Positions 32,432 through 40,603 of a stretch of DNA of 64,000 nt are shown piece after piece. The position numbers and the translations under genes are program-made. The notes below the pieces were generated by a model. It was not told where the DNA came from. It saw only the letters and a program-made list of their open reading frames with translations, and did not search any database. Origin of the DNA: CAZLMG01 sp964560765 (GTDB lineage: Bacteria; Bdellovibrionota_B; Oligoflexia; Oligoflexales; CAZLMG01); NCBI GenBank assembly GCA_964560765.1, contig CAZLMG010000018.1:21328-85327 (forward strand), in the 5' to 3' direction. The first letter of the stretch is position 1. Each line of letters starts with the position of its first letter.

Positions 32432-33586
32432 ATGAGGTTGCGTTTACGGACCATGGTATGGGGTAGTGCGGTTGGACTCTTGTGCGGCGCTGCGGCGCAA
32501 GGGGCGGATTCTCGGCGCGACAAGACGCGTTCCATTATGGATGAAATTTACGTCGTGCTGCAGGATCTCCTGCCCATGAGCATCGACCAGAAGGCGTTCC
32601 ATGATGAAAAGAATGCGAAGGAAGTGCGAGAGCAGGCTGCTCGTTTGGCAAAAAATGCGCACCTGCTTGAGCGACATGTGAGCGCCAACGAGCCGGCGCT
32701 GGAGTTTATCGCCAAGTCGATGGGCAGCGACGCTCGTGAGATTAGCCGACGCTTGCAAGAGGGGCGTTTGGAAGAAGCGCGCTTCGTCCTGCATAACATC
32801 ACCGAGAACTGTATTTCGTGCCACATCAAGTTCAGCGCTAAACAGGACTTTCCCGGGTCGAACGAGTTCTTCAAGAAGGTTAATATTGGCAAGCTGTCGC
32901 TGGTGGATCAGGCGCGGCTACAGATCGCCACCCGACAGTTTGATCAAGCACTGGACACGCTAGAGAAGCTGTTTGCCAGCAATGAAATCGCGCCGGCTGA
33001 CTTGATCTTTATGGACACTTTTACCGACTATTTGAAGGTGGCGGTGCGGGTGAAAGGTGACGTGCCCAGGGCCAAGAAGACGCTACAGAAGTTTGTTCAG
33101 CGCAAGGATCTTCCAGATTTTGTCATATACAACGTGCGGGATTGGATTGCTGGACTGGACTATGTCGCCGAGAAGAAACTCGTGCAAAAGAATGACCTCG
33201 AGACGGCGCGCCAACTCGTGGGGCGAGCGCGGGGCTTGATGGAGTATCCTCGGGATCGGGACGGCATGGTACATATGATCGTTGCGTCCGGCACCTTGAA
33301 CGAGTTTGTCAGCGGCCCCAAGCGACCGCCGGCTGAGCTTTCTGAGGCCTATTACCTTCTGGGTCTGATTGAATCGGTGATTGGCCGATCTTTCTGGATT
33401 TCTCAATCGGAGTATTACTTAGAGGCCGCCATCCGTACGGCACCCAAAACGGAATTTGCACGCAAGTCCTATGCTCTGCTTGAAGAGAATCTCATATTGG
33501 ATTACTCGGGTTCCTCGGGAACCAATATTCCTGACGAAGTGAAGACACGGCTGCGCGAGTTGCGCGGATTGATCTCTGCAAGTTGA
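32432..33586 (+). CDS. Exported c-type cytochrome with helical repeat C-terminus
   Basis: 384 residues with a signal peptide ending AAQGAD and an AAGGAG site. Residues 30-140 look like a four-helix cytochrome with haem attachment CISCH at 127-131 near the end of the bundle, the arrangement of cytochrome c-prime-like proteins. The rest is a TPR-like helical array (QARLQIATRQFDQALDTLEK, SEAYYLLGLIESVIGRS), suggesting binding to partner proteins. Probably a periplasmic electron carrier or redox sensor. Convergent neighbours are absent; a GC-rich hairpin follows (33609-33628). Confidence 0.82.
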   Translation: MRLRLRTMVWGSAVGLLCGAAAQGADSRRDKTRSIMDEIYVVLQDLLPMSIDQKAFHDEKNAKEVREQAARLAKNAHLLERHVSANEPALEFIAKSMGSDAREISRRLQEGRLEEARFVLHNITENCISCHIKFSAKQDFPGSNEFFKKVNIGKLSLVDQARLQIATRQFDQALDTLEKLFASNEIAPADLIFMDTFTDYLKVAVRVKGDVPRAKKTLQKFVQRKDLPDFVIYNVRDWIAGLDYVAEKKLVQKNDLETARQLVGRARGLMEYPRDRDGMVHMIVASGTLNEFVSGPKRPPAELSEAYYLLGLIESVIGRSFWISQSEYYLEAAIRTAPKTEFARKSYALLEENLILDYSGSSGTNIPDEVKTRLRELRGLISAS

Positions 33587-33608
33587 GTCATTTGCCACTG
33601 GCCGCCGA

Positions 33609-33628
33609 CCCCCGGTGTTGACCGGGGG
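33609..33628 (+). terminator. GC-rich hairpin after the cytochrome gene
   Basis: CCCCCGGT and ACCGGGGG form an 8-base stem with a 4-base loop, 22 bases after the stop codon. No U tract follows, so this may be a transcript-end or stabilising hairpin rather than a full intrinsic terminator. Confidence 0.45.
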
Positions 33629-33651
33629 AGCGGCATGCGCCCCCGCCAATT

Positions 33652-33680
33652 TTGTAATATGTTGAAATGATATATAAAAT
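33652..33680 (+). promoter_or_regulatory. Sigma-70-type promoter candidate
   Basis: TTGTAA (33652-33657), a 17-base spacer and TAAAAT (33675-33680) lie in an AT-rich stretch upstream of the exported protein gene at 33774. It may work beside the sigma-54-type site at 33708-33724. Confidence 0.35.
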
Positions 33681-33707
33681 CGTTTTTATCTGGAGTTTTG
33701 ACAGGCT

Positions 33708-33724
33708 TCGGCATACATGTTGCT
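33708..33724 (+). promoter_or_regulatory. Sigma-54-type promoter for the exported protein gene at 33774
   Basis: TCGGCATACATGTTGCT has GG and GC 10 bases apart, a perfect -12 TTGCT, and a -24 with two departures from TTGGCAC. The predicted start is near 33735, 39 bases before the ATG. Confidence 0.5.
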
Positions 33725-33773
33725 TCCCCAGCGCGCAGACCGCTAATTACAAATCCCATAGAGGAGGATGCAC

Positions 33774-34541
33774 ATGTTGGGTCGCACAAAGTTTTCGGTT
33801 CCAGGTGTCGTTGCCGGTGCTGTGATGTTGTTGGGTGCTCCCGGGGTAGCCTCCTCGGCCGCGGCCTTTGATGTCGAAGCTGTTGAGGTTAATGAAATCT
33901 TCATTCCGGTGGGTTTTGACGATAATGACGAAGTTACCGTTGTTTTAGACGGTTTTCTGAAGAGCAGTTGTTACAAGTTGGCGAATGCGGAATATGAAAT
34001 TGACGAAGAGACGTTGACCATTCACGTCACGCAGCTGGCACGCAAGTTTCCTGGTCCGTGCCAAGAAGCTTTGATCGCCTATTCCAACGAACTCCGCATT
34101 GGCCATTTGCCGGAAGGTAAATTTACCGTTGTCGCCAACAATGGCTCTGTCAAGGAAGGTCTACCCGTGGCAGCAGCAACGTCTGCCGGTCCAGATGACT
34201 TTTTCTACGCACCGCTAGACCAGGTATCGGTCCATCGCACTCCTGGCACGATGCAGCAGTATGTGTTGCTGGAAGGTCGCTTCACCAACACCTGCATGAA
34301 GATCGTTGATGTTCGCATCATCGACAATGGCAAGTCGGTAAACGTGTTGCCAATTATGAACGAGAAAATCGAAGGCCCTGAGTGCAAGCAAGCCGAGATT
34401 GAATTTAAAGTTCCGGTCGATCTACCGGAAAATATGCAGTACGGCCGTCACTTGGTGCACGTGCGCAGCTTGAGCGGTCGTTCGCACAACGTCCTCTTCT
34501 CTGTGGGTATCGGCAGCGCGAGCCGAACTGTCGTCGAGTAA
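33774..34541 (+). CDS. Exported protein of unknown function
   Basis: 255 residues. GAGGAGG touches an ATG at 33768 but lies 6 bases before the ATG at 33774, so the latter is the start. The signal peptide ends ASSAAAF. The mature protein is two related beta domains, each with a cysteine pair: SSCYKLANAEY with GPCQEALIAY, and NTCMKIVDVRI with PECKQAEIEF. The spacing and matching motifs suggest an internal duplication of about 110 residues. Family unknown. It has its own strong terminator and a sigma-54-type promoter, so it is a single regulated unit. Confidence 0.8.
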   Translation: MLGRTKFSVPGVVAGAVMLLGAPGVASSAAAFDVEAVEVNEIFIPVGFDDNDEVTVVLDGFLKSSCYKLANAEYEIDEETLTIHVTQLARKFPGPCQEALIAYSNELRIGHLPEGKFTVVANNGSVKEGLPVAAATSAGPDDFFYAPLDQVSVHRTPGTMQQYVLLEGRFTNTCMKIVDVRIIDNGKSVNVLPIMNEKIEGPECKQAEIEFKVPVDLPENMQYGRHLVHVRSLSGRSHNVLFSVGIGSASRTVVE

Positions 34542-34573
34542 TCGCCGCCAGCGACGGACGAGATTGATACACA

Positions 34574-34603
34574 GCGGGTGCCGAGTGCACCCGCTTTTTC
34601 TTT
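34574..34603 (+). terminator. Rho-independent terminator
   Basis: GCGGGTGC and GCACCCGC form an 8-base stem with a 5-base loop, followed by TTTTTCTTT. It ends the transcript of the exported protein gene at 33774-34541. Confidence 0.9.
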
Positions 34604-34676
34604 CGCCTAAATCCCTGGTGCTCTGGTAACCTACCCTCGTTGGCGTTGCCACATTGTCTTGATGGGAGAGTTGACG

Positions 34677-35192
34677 ATGAGTTTTGCTGCGGATGCCCTT
34701 GAGTTACGAATATTGCCCGAGGCTCATGGGGTTACGGAGATAGCCCCCGCAACTTCGGCCCAGGACGCATTGGCACTGATGTTGCGCCAAGGTGTGCACC
34801 ATCTCGTGGTCATGCAGGGCGATAAGTACCTAGGTATTGTCTCTGATCGGGATTTAGTGAAGGGGGCCATGCGCCAAGGGCAACTGGCGGCAGGTCTGAC
34901 CGCTCCCGTCCAATCGTTCTTGCCGCAATGTGTGCCGCCTGTTCGTCGCGAGGCGACCCTGCGCGAGATTTTTGAGATCCTGGACTCGCATCACGCCTCG
35001 GCGGTGCCGGTGGCCCAAGGTCAAACCATTTTTGCGCTGATTACCGAATCTGATCTCTTGCGCTTTTTGCGGCAGATGGAGTCAGAGATCGTCGTTGAGC
35101 AACCGAGCGAATTGACGACCTTGACCCAGGTATTTCTGTCGAATCCGCTCCTGCAATCGGCAATGAATGCGGTGTCATCAGTCGGGATTTAA
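34677..35192 (+). CDS. CBS-domain pair protein
   Basis: 171 residues from ATG 34677, with GGGAGAG upstream. Two CBS motifs fill the protein: ALALMLRQGVHHLVVMQGDK with YLGIVSDRDLVKGAM, then IFEILDSHHASAVPVAQGQT with IFALITESDLLRFLR. CBS pairs bind adenine nucleotides and sense energy state. No catalytic domain is attached, so it probably acts on a partner. It is followed after 14 bases by a diguanylate cyclase gene, with which it is likely co-transcribed. Confidence 0.88.
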   Translation: MSFAADALELRILPEAHGVTEIAPATSAQDALALMLRQGVHHLVVMQGDKYLGIVSDRDLVKGAMRQGQLAAGLTAPVQSFLPQCVPPVRREATLREIFEILDSHHASAVPVAQGQTIFALITESDLLRFLRQMESEIVVEQPSELTTLTQVFLSNPLLQSAMNAVSSVGI

Positions 35193-35206
35193 TCAAAGGT
35201 GGGTCA

Positions 35207-35917
35207 ATGGCTGGTCGGATCCCTCGCAAACTTGCCTTTATGCTGGTCGGCTTCGCCCTGTCTTTGGCTTGTCCCATCGGTTGGTGGGTCCTGCGGTCGT
35301 ATTTTGGGCCGCAGATAACTGACTTGCACATGTATCTCTACCTGATTGTGGGTGGTGGTAGCGCCTTCGCCATGTTCGGCTATACCGTCGGACTCCTGTA
35401 TGATCGCCTGCAGGAAATGATCGACCAGGATGCGTTGACGGGTATGCTCAACGAGCCTGGATTTCACAAGGCGTGCCGCAGCGTATTCAACTTGGCCTGT
35501 CGATTTCGTGAACCAGTTACGCTTCTGCGCATGGACATCGATCAATTTAAGGTTGTGAATGATCGATATGGTCACGCTGCCGGCGAAGTGGTCTTGTTGG
35601 AGATTTCGAATATGCTCAAATCCTTGCTGCGCAAGTCCGATGTGGCAGCGCGTATCAGTGGCGACGAATTTCTCGTTTTCTTGCCGCGAATAGAGCCGCC
35701 AAACGGCAAAGTCGTTGCCGAGCGATTACGCGAAAAAATCGCTAAACACAGATTTGATTTTGAGCGGCAGCACATTCACATCCAGGTGTCCATCGGGCTG
35801 CACGGCGTCCTTTGCGACAGCCATACCTCTTGGGATGACCTCATCAAGAATAGTCGCGCCTCACTGAAAGCAGCCAAGGCCTGCGGGCCCAGCTCGGTCA
35901 TGGTGTACTCATCCTAG
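35207..35917 (+). CDS. Membrane-bound diguanylate cyclase (GGDEF domain)
   Basis: 236 residues. Two N-terminal membrane helices (about 9-28 and 40-64) precede a GGDEF domain. The active-site motif is SGDEF (residues 151-155), a permitted variant, and an inhibitory RxxD site (RKSD, 142-145) sits exactly five residues before it, so product inhibition is likely retained. It makes cyclic di-GMP from two GTP. The preceding CBS protein may pass on an energy signal. It converges with another CBS gene, 3 bases apart. Confidence 0.9.
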   Translation: MAGRIPRKLAFMLVGFALSLACPIGWWVLRSYFGPQITDLHMYLYLIVGGGSAFAMFGYTVGLLYDRLQEMIDQDALTGMLNEPGFHKACRSVFNLACRFREPVTLLRMDIDQFKVVNDRYGHAAGEVVLLEISNMLKSLLRKSDVAARISGDEFLVFLPRIEPPNGKVVAERLREKIAKHRFDFERQHIHIQVSIGLHGVLCDSHTSWDDLIKNSRASLKAAKACGPSSVMVYSS

Positions 35918-35920
35918 GCT

Positions 35921-36391
35921 TCATGACACCCGGCCCGCCTGTTCCAACGAGTACTCCAGGAAGTTGAGACTTATCGAATCCGGCATCGAATAGTTGCTGT
36001 CCCTAACAAGGCGCAGAATGTCGGTGGAGGTCACGAGCCCCACTAACACGCCTTGGTGGTCCTTGATGGGCAAAGAATTGATTCGATGGTCGATCAAGAG
36101 GCCGACAGCATCATGTAGCTTATCGGTGGCACGGCAGCAAATCGGTTGCAGCTTCATAATGTCTCCGACCAAGCCGTCCTCGACGCGGTTGCCCTCAAGT
36201 TCGCCAGGAATGGAGTGTAACAACACGTCGCGATCTGAAACCATGCCCACCAACTTCTGTTCGTGGTCGACGACGGGAATATGGCGGACGACAAGCCTCT
36301 CCATGGCGCAACGGGCTGCAGCAATGCTATCCTGTGGTTTCAAAGCGAACACAGCTCGAGTAAAGATGTCCGCGACGCGGTAGTGTTTCAT
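35921..36391 (-). CDS. CBS-domain pair protein
   Basis: 156 residues from ATG 36391; AAGGAGGG upstream decides the start against a longer frame to 36481. Two CBS units are clear: MERLVVRHIPVVDHEQKLVG with MVSDRDVLLHS, and LLIDHRINSLPIKDHQGVLV with GLVTSTDILRLVR. A 30-residue tail follows. Likely binds AMP/ATP and regulates a partner. A strong sigma-54-type promoter (36442-36458) and an upstream dyad (36539-36560) indicate control by an enhancer-binding protein. Confidence 0.88.
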   Translation of the reverse strand: MKHYRVADIFTRAVFALKPQDSIAAARCAMERLVVRHIPVVDHEQKLVGMVSDRDVLLHSIPGELEGNRVEDGLVGDIMKLQPICCRATDKLHDAVGLLIDHRINSLPIKDHQGVLVGLVTSTDILRLVRDSNYSMPDSISLNFLEYSLEQAGRVS

Positions 36392-36441
36392 AACCCAACC
36401 CTCCTTGTCTGAGTGCCGACCCTGACTCCCCGGTTCCGCGC

Positions 36442-36458
36442 AGCAAGAGCAATGCCAA
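36442..36458 (-). promoter_or_regulatory. Sigma-54-type promoter for the CBS gene at 35921-36391
   Basis: Read leftward TTGGCATTGCTCTTGCT: -24 TTGGCAT and -12 TTGCT both match consensus and GG/GC are 10 bases apart. The predicted start near 36431 leaves a 40-base leader. Confidence 0.65.
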
Positions 36459-36538
36459 CATCGCGCACGGTGGAGGGACATGAGAATACGGAGATGTTTC
36501 GTGCATAGTCAAATGCCGGAGTCGCCGTTAAGCGGCAA

Positions 36539-36560
36539 ATGACGCTGCATAGTGCGTCAT
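36539..36560. promoter_or_regulatory. 22-base dyad, possible enhancer site
   Basis: ATGACGC and GCGTCAT are perfect 7-base arms around an 8-base spacer, about 80-100 bases upstream of the sigma-54-type promoter at 36442-36458. This is a usual distance for an NtrC-family activator. It overlaps the end of the CoA-transferase gene, so it could instead act as a transcript-end hairpin. Confidence 0.4.
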
Positions 36561-37864
36561 ATATAGCGAGCCTGGCGAGCTTGCTCCGTCAGCTGCGCGC
36601 GATCATCGGGGTGGGCGATGTTGATCAGGCCCCGAGCGCGCTCGGCGACGGAACGCCCAGCCAATTGGGTGAACCCGAATTCGGTGACCACAGTGTCAAC
36701 GTCATTTCGACTCACACTAACCTTGGCGCCGGGTTTCAATTCAAACACAATCTTGCTGACGCCGTGATGGGTGCGTGCTGGCATAGCTAGGATACCCCGG
36801 CCTTCTGGGGCGCGTTGGGCGCCAATATGCGTTTCTGCCGCTCCGCCCACTCCGCTGATTTCGGTGTGGCCGATGGACTCAGAACAAACCTGACCCGTGA
36901 TATCAATTTCGATGGCCGTATTGATTGAAATCATGCGTTCATTCTTGGCGATACAACTCGGGTCGTTCACCAAGGAGGATGGATGTAGTTCGATCACAGG
37001 ATTTCGATCTAGAAATCGATAGAGTTCGGCGCTTCCCAGGGCGAAGCTTCCGATGATTTTGCCATTCCATTGCGACTTTCTGCGTCCCGTAATGGCTCCG
37101 GAAAGATACAGTTCCAAGATGGCGTCATTGAGCATTTCGGTGTGCACCCCCAAATCCTTTTTACCGCGCAGTGCTTTGCCGATCGCATTTGGTATGGCGC
37201 CGATTCCTAATTGCAACACGGCGCCATCCGGAATGAGATCCGTAATAATGGCGGCAATGGCGTTTTCGGTTGGTCCGGGGACGGCCGGTTCGACGCTGGG
37301 GAGGGGCGCGTCGTTCGCCAAAAAATGATGGACCCAGTCTATCGGGATGGTGGTAGCCCCAAAGGTTCGCGGCAGCTGCGGATTGATCTCCAGCACGACC
37401 GTCTTTGCCATTCGTAATACTTCGGACTCGTAACAGCAGCTTGGGCCCAAGCTAACAAAACCCCGTTCGTCTGGAAGGCTACAAGAGCCCCAGAAGATAT
37501 CGATGGGACCTCGGCGCCGCAGATTGCGTGTCCACTGTGACAGATGCTGAGGAACATAATGAACTAAATCTCGGCCCTGCAGTTGCCGAAGCGCACAGGT
37601 CAAAAACATGACATTCACGTGCAAGCGGCCGACCAGCGTTGGATCGGAAAAACAAGGGTACGGTTGACCGGGGTTGGCGCAAAACAAAGTGATGTTCTGT
37701 CGCTGACCAACCATGGCGTGTAGATTCTTAAAGAGCTGCTGTGGTTCTGCGGCGGCCATGGCGGTAACCATGCAGGTGCCATCCTGCAATAGATCGCTCA
37801 ACGGCTCCCAGGTCGAAAGCTTCGCGTTGATACTGGCTGGCAGCTTCTGGGTCCATACACCCAT
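36557..37864 (-). CDS. Acetyl-CoA hydrolase/CoA-transferase family protein
   Basis: 435 residues. Family motifs include ILQLGIGAIPNAIGKAL (as AVLQLGIGAIPNAIG), DLGVHTEMLNDAILELY, the glycine-rich loop SGVGGAAETHIGAQRAPEGR and DVDTVVTEFGFTQLAGRSV followed by ERARGLINIAHPDDR. Members move CoA between acetate and butyrate, succinate or 4-hydroxybutyrate. The loop SGVGGAAETHIGA departs from the usual SGIGGQxDFxxGA, so substrate is uncertain. The length fits the 4-hydroxybutyrate CoA-transferase type. It is divergent from the universal stress gene. Confidence 0.88.
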   Translation of the reverse strand: MGVWTQKLPASINAKLSTWEPLSDLLQDGTCMVTAMAAAEPQQLFKNLHAMVGQRQNITLFCANPGQPYPCFSDPTLVGRLHVNVMFLTCALRQLQGRDLVHYVPQHLSQWTRNLRRRGPIDIFWGSCSLPDERGFVSLGPSCCYESEVLRMAKTVVLEINPQLPRTFGATTIPIDWVHHFLANDAPLPSVEPAVPGPTENAIAAIITDLIPDGAVLQLGIGAIPNAIGKALRGKKDLGVHTEMLNDAILELYLSGAITGRRKSQWNGKIIGSFALGSAELYRFLDRNPVIELHPSSLVNDPSCIAKNERMISINTAIEIDITGQVCSESIGHTEISGVGGAAETHIGAQRAPEGRGILAMPARTHHGVSKIVFELKPGAKVSVSRNDVDTVVTEFGFTQLAGRSVAERARGLINIAHPDDRAQLTEQARQARYI

Positions 37865-37974
37865 GATTGATCCTTTCGGTGATTTAGGGCCAACGAACCT
37901 TACTTTTTGCTAGGGTTTCGTGGGCGACTGCCCTATTCTATGCACAGACTTCATTTGCCTTGAGGGGAGACATT

Positions 37975-38940
37975 ATGACGAGCTTCCGAACCAATTCCAA
38001 TACCATAGTTGCGGCTGTGGGCTTTGATAAGTTTACGGACGTTGTGTTGAATACGGCCGCCTCTCTTTGTAAGCGTGCCGGTTTTCGTCTACGGATCATT
38101 CATGTCTGTCGGGATATGCACACCGGCTATGAGATGTTTCCTTCCGAATTTGATCTTGGGCAGAACTTCGAGTTGCAGAAGGCAGCCGAGACGGCGGCGG
38201 CGCGGCGACTTGAGGAGCTAAAGAAGAAAGTGCCTGGCGTCACCGTCGAAACGAAGGTGATGAGCGGCGATCCGGCGGATTGGATCAATGCTGATGCCGT
38301 CGCAGCCGATGCAGCACTAATTATCGTTGGTATCGGTCGTAGCGCCCATCGGTTCATTCCCACGGGCTGGTCTACAGCTCTGTCGCTGATGACGCATTCT
38401 TCCGTGCCGGTCATGGCTGTTGACGAAAAGCATGGGACAAATTTTACCAAAGATCGTCTCAAGATCGTTGTTGCCGACGACCTTTCGGAAAAGTCCAAGC
38501 CACTCGTTCAGTATGCGATGCAGCTTGCAACGGTGATCAAACAGGTAGATCTGCATCACGTTCACGTTTCGGGATTGACCCAAGAAGCGCTGTCCGTGGC
38601 TCTTACCAGTGCCATGGCGACCTCTCATTCCGGCTCGGATTTGGCTTTGCCGGCAGAGGATATTTACGCGGCTGTTTTGGAAAAGATCCGAGAAACGATG
38701 GCGGGGCGCATGAGTGGTCAACGCGCGGTCTTCGAAGCTACCGGCTGCCGCTATTTTGCCGACTTGACCCAGGGCGAGGTGACCGAGCAGATGCATGCTT
38801 TGGTGAACAAGCAGGATGCGGATCTCCTGTTGTTTGGACGGCACCATACGGTGCGCCGCAAACCGTTCTTGATTGGGCGTGTACCTTATTATTTCATGGT
38901 ATCCGAGCACCGTCCGGTGGTCATCTTGCCGATGGATTGA
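37975..38940 (+). CDS. Tandem-domain universal stress protein
   Basis: 321 residues from ATG 37975, with GAGGGGAG 6 bases upstream. Two Usp domains in a row: residues 1-150 (IVAAVGFDKFTDVVLN, LIIVGIGRSAHRFIPTGWST, SVPVMAVDEKHG) and 155-321 (LKIVVADDLSEKSKPLVQYAM, DADLLLFGRHHTVRRKPFL, PVVILPMD). Such UspE-like proteins respond to starvation, low oxygen or energy stress. The second domain has a partial nucleotide-binding loop (FGRHHTVRRK). It is followed 64 bases later by a cytochrome gene, possibly in the same transcript. Confidence 0.88.
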   Translation: MTSFRTNSNTIVAAVGFDKFTDVVLNTAASLCKRAGFRLRIIHVCRDMHTGYEMFPSEFDLGQNFELQKAAETAAARRLEELKKKVPGVTVETKVMSGDPADWINADAVAADAALIIVGIGRSAHRFIPTGWSTALSLMTHSSVPVMAVDEKHGTNFTKDRLKIVVADDLSEKSKPLVQYAMQLATVIKQVDLHHVHVSGLTQEALSVALTSAMATSHSGSDLALPAEDIYAAVLEKIRETMAGRMSGQRAVFEATGCRYFADLTQGEVTEQMHALVNKQDADLLLFGRHHTVRRKPFLIGRVPYYFMVSEHRPVVILPMD

Positions 38941-39004
38941 TAGCTCATCCCGGAATCTGAGTAGTGTGGCTTGGGAAGTACGCATGTGCGCTAGGGAGGT
39001 AAGC

Positions 39005-39925
39005 ATGCAGTCGAAGTGGATTGTTTTGGTATGGACGTTCCTGGGAGTGGCGGCGGCTGCCGAGGCTTCTGATGCGGCTAAAGTTCGCGTTTGGACGCGG
39101 GCCCCCGGAAGCTATTGGGACGGTGCCATGGTCGATGGCCTGGCTCCTTCAACGCTCACGGTGCCGGAAAAGGGGCAAGTGGCTTTGAAGGTCTTCGATG
39201 TCCAATATGATGCTACGCATGAATACCGCGGTATCGCTCTTGCAGATCTGCTGACTTCCTATCAGCCGGCGGCGGGGGCCGGTCAAACTGATACGATATT
39301 GTTACATTTCAGCAATCGGATGATCGTGCCAGTTGCGCGTGAGCTTTGGCAGAATCCGCATCCTGACTATAGATTGTTTTTGGCGTTGGCAATTCGCCAG
39401 GACAAAGGCAAGTGGAGCCAGGACTTTCCGGAGGTGCCGCGACCGGATGAGCGCTATCGCGATCCCACTCCGTTGACGTTTGTAGGCAACAAAATCGTTG
39501 TTGGCAAACTGTGGCGCACAGGCCGCTTCTTTGCACATCATCAGTCCTTTTTGCCCTGGAAGCATTCCGGGTCTCTGATTGGGATTGAATTCGTTAATGG
39601 CAATGCCTACGAGGCGCAGTTTGCGCGCGCGGACGGCAAGTCGTCCGCGGCCGGGCAGAAAGTTTTCTTGGATCGCTGTCAATATTGCCATGGAGTGCGG
39701 CAGGTTGGCGCAAAATATGGCTGGGATTTCGTTGACCCGCTACCCATCTACAAGAAGCGAGATGTGGCGAGCCTGTTCCTGCATGTGCGCTACGATAAGC
39801 CCGATGCGATTCAGCAGGGCCTATTTATGCCGCATCAAAAAGATTTTACGAAAGCCGAGGCCGAGCCGCTGTGGGAGTGGCTCCGGCAGGTAACCCGGGG
39901 TAAGATGGCGGGGTATCGTCCCTAA
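39005..39925 (+). CDS. Exported c-type cytochrome with an N-terminal domain of unknown type
   Basis: 306 residues from ATG 39005, with GGGAGG 6 bases upstream. The signal ends AAAAEASDA. Residues 25-205 form a beta-rich domain (LTVPEKGQVALKVFDVQYDA, YRGIALADLLTSYQP, TDTILLHFSNRMIVPVAREL) that faintly recalls the pterin-binding fold of YedY-type oxidoreductases, though I see no cofactor cysteine. The C-terminal domain is cytochrome c with CQYCH at 225-229 and a likely Met ligand in GLFMPHQ. A periplasmic electron-transfer protein, perhaps linked to the respiratory or stress genes around it. Confidence 0.8.
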   Translation: MQSKWIVLVWTFLGVAAAAEASDAAKVRVWTRAPGSYWDGAMVDGLAPSTLTVPEKGQVALKVFDVQYDATHEYRGIALADLLTSYQPAAGAGQTDTILLHFSNRMIVPVARELWQNPHPDYRLFLALAIRQDKGKWSQDFPEVPRPDERYRDPTPLTFVGNKIVVGKLWRTGRFFAHHQSFLPWKHSGSLIGIEFVNGNAYEAQFARADGKSSAAGQKVFLDRCQYCHGVRQVGAKYGWDFVDPLPIYKKRDVASLFLHVRYDKPDAIQQGLFMPHQKDFTKAEAEPLWEWLRQVTRGKMAGYRP

Positions 39926-40154
39926 AGGTCGGAGGTGGGGTTTCTGGGCCAGGTATGGATTTTTTGCCTAACTAGCAAGAATGACGGGCTAGTTCCTGAT
40001 TTACGGCACCTTCTTTTGGTTTGGCCGTGTGACCCCTATTGCCAATCTTTAAAAAGTTATGCTCACAGGTCGACTTTGGCCTCGAATTGTTGTATTTCCA
40101 TTAATACCAACCATTCCGGATGGTCTTAGTATCTTTTTTAGAGAGAGTGTTATC

Positions 40155-40490
40155 GTGGGAAAGAAAGTTTTTGTCGGTGGTTTGAGCTGGAACACTAACG
40201 ATGATGGCTTGCGTCAAGCATTCGAGCGCTTCGGTGCCGTTGATGAAGCAAAAGTCATCCAGGATCGCGAGACGGGTCGCTCACGCGGCTTCGGTTTTGT
40301 GACGTTCTCCAGTGACGATGATGCACGCAGTGCCATCGCTGGTATGGACGGTCAGCAACTCGACGGTCGAACCGTTAAAGTGAACGAAGCTGAAGAGAAG
40401 CCTCGTAGCAGCGGCGGCGGCGGCGGAAGTCGTGGCGGCGGCGGCGGTGGTCGTGGTGGTTTCGGCGGCGGCGGCGGCAATCGCTGGTAA
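40155..40490 (+). CDS. Glycine-rich RNA-binding protein (single RRM)
   Basis: 111 residues from GTG 40155. The RRM has RNP2 VFVGGL (5-10) and RNP1 RGFGFVTF (44-51), both with intact aromatic residues. The last 30 residues are a Gly/Arg/Ser tail typical of cold-inducible RRM proteins of bacteria and cyanobacteria. These proteins bind single-stranded RNA and are often cold or stress induced. The 230-base region upstream is AT-rich and may be a regulatory leader, but I see no defined motif in it. A strong terminator follows. Confidence 0.92.
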   Translation: MGKKVFVGGLSWNTNDDGLRQAFERFGAVDEAKVIQDRETGRSRGFGFVTFSSDDDARSAIAGMDGQQLDGRTVKVNEAEEKPRSSGGGGGSRGGGGGGRGGFGGGGGNRW

Positions 40491-40511
40491 GATCTGTTCG
40501 CTTAAGATTCC

Positions 40512-40541
40512 AAGCCCGGCAGACGTGCCGGGCTTTTTTTT
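40512..40541 (+). terminator. Rho-independent terminator
   Basis: AAGCCCGGCA and TGCCGGGCTT form a 10-base stem with a 4-base GACG loop, then eight T. It ends the RRM gene transcript and, being A-rich on its other side, may also terminate the leftward NtrC gene reading from 40604. Confidence 0.92.
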
Positions 40542-40603
40542 GCCCAAAGTTGGCGAGAGTGTGAGTCGTTGTTGGTGTGCGCTTGTCGCGAAAGCGTCAG
40601 GCG

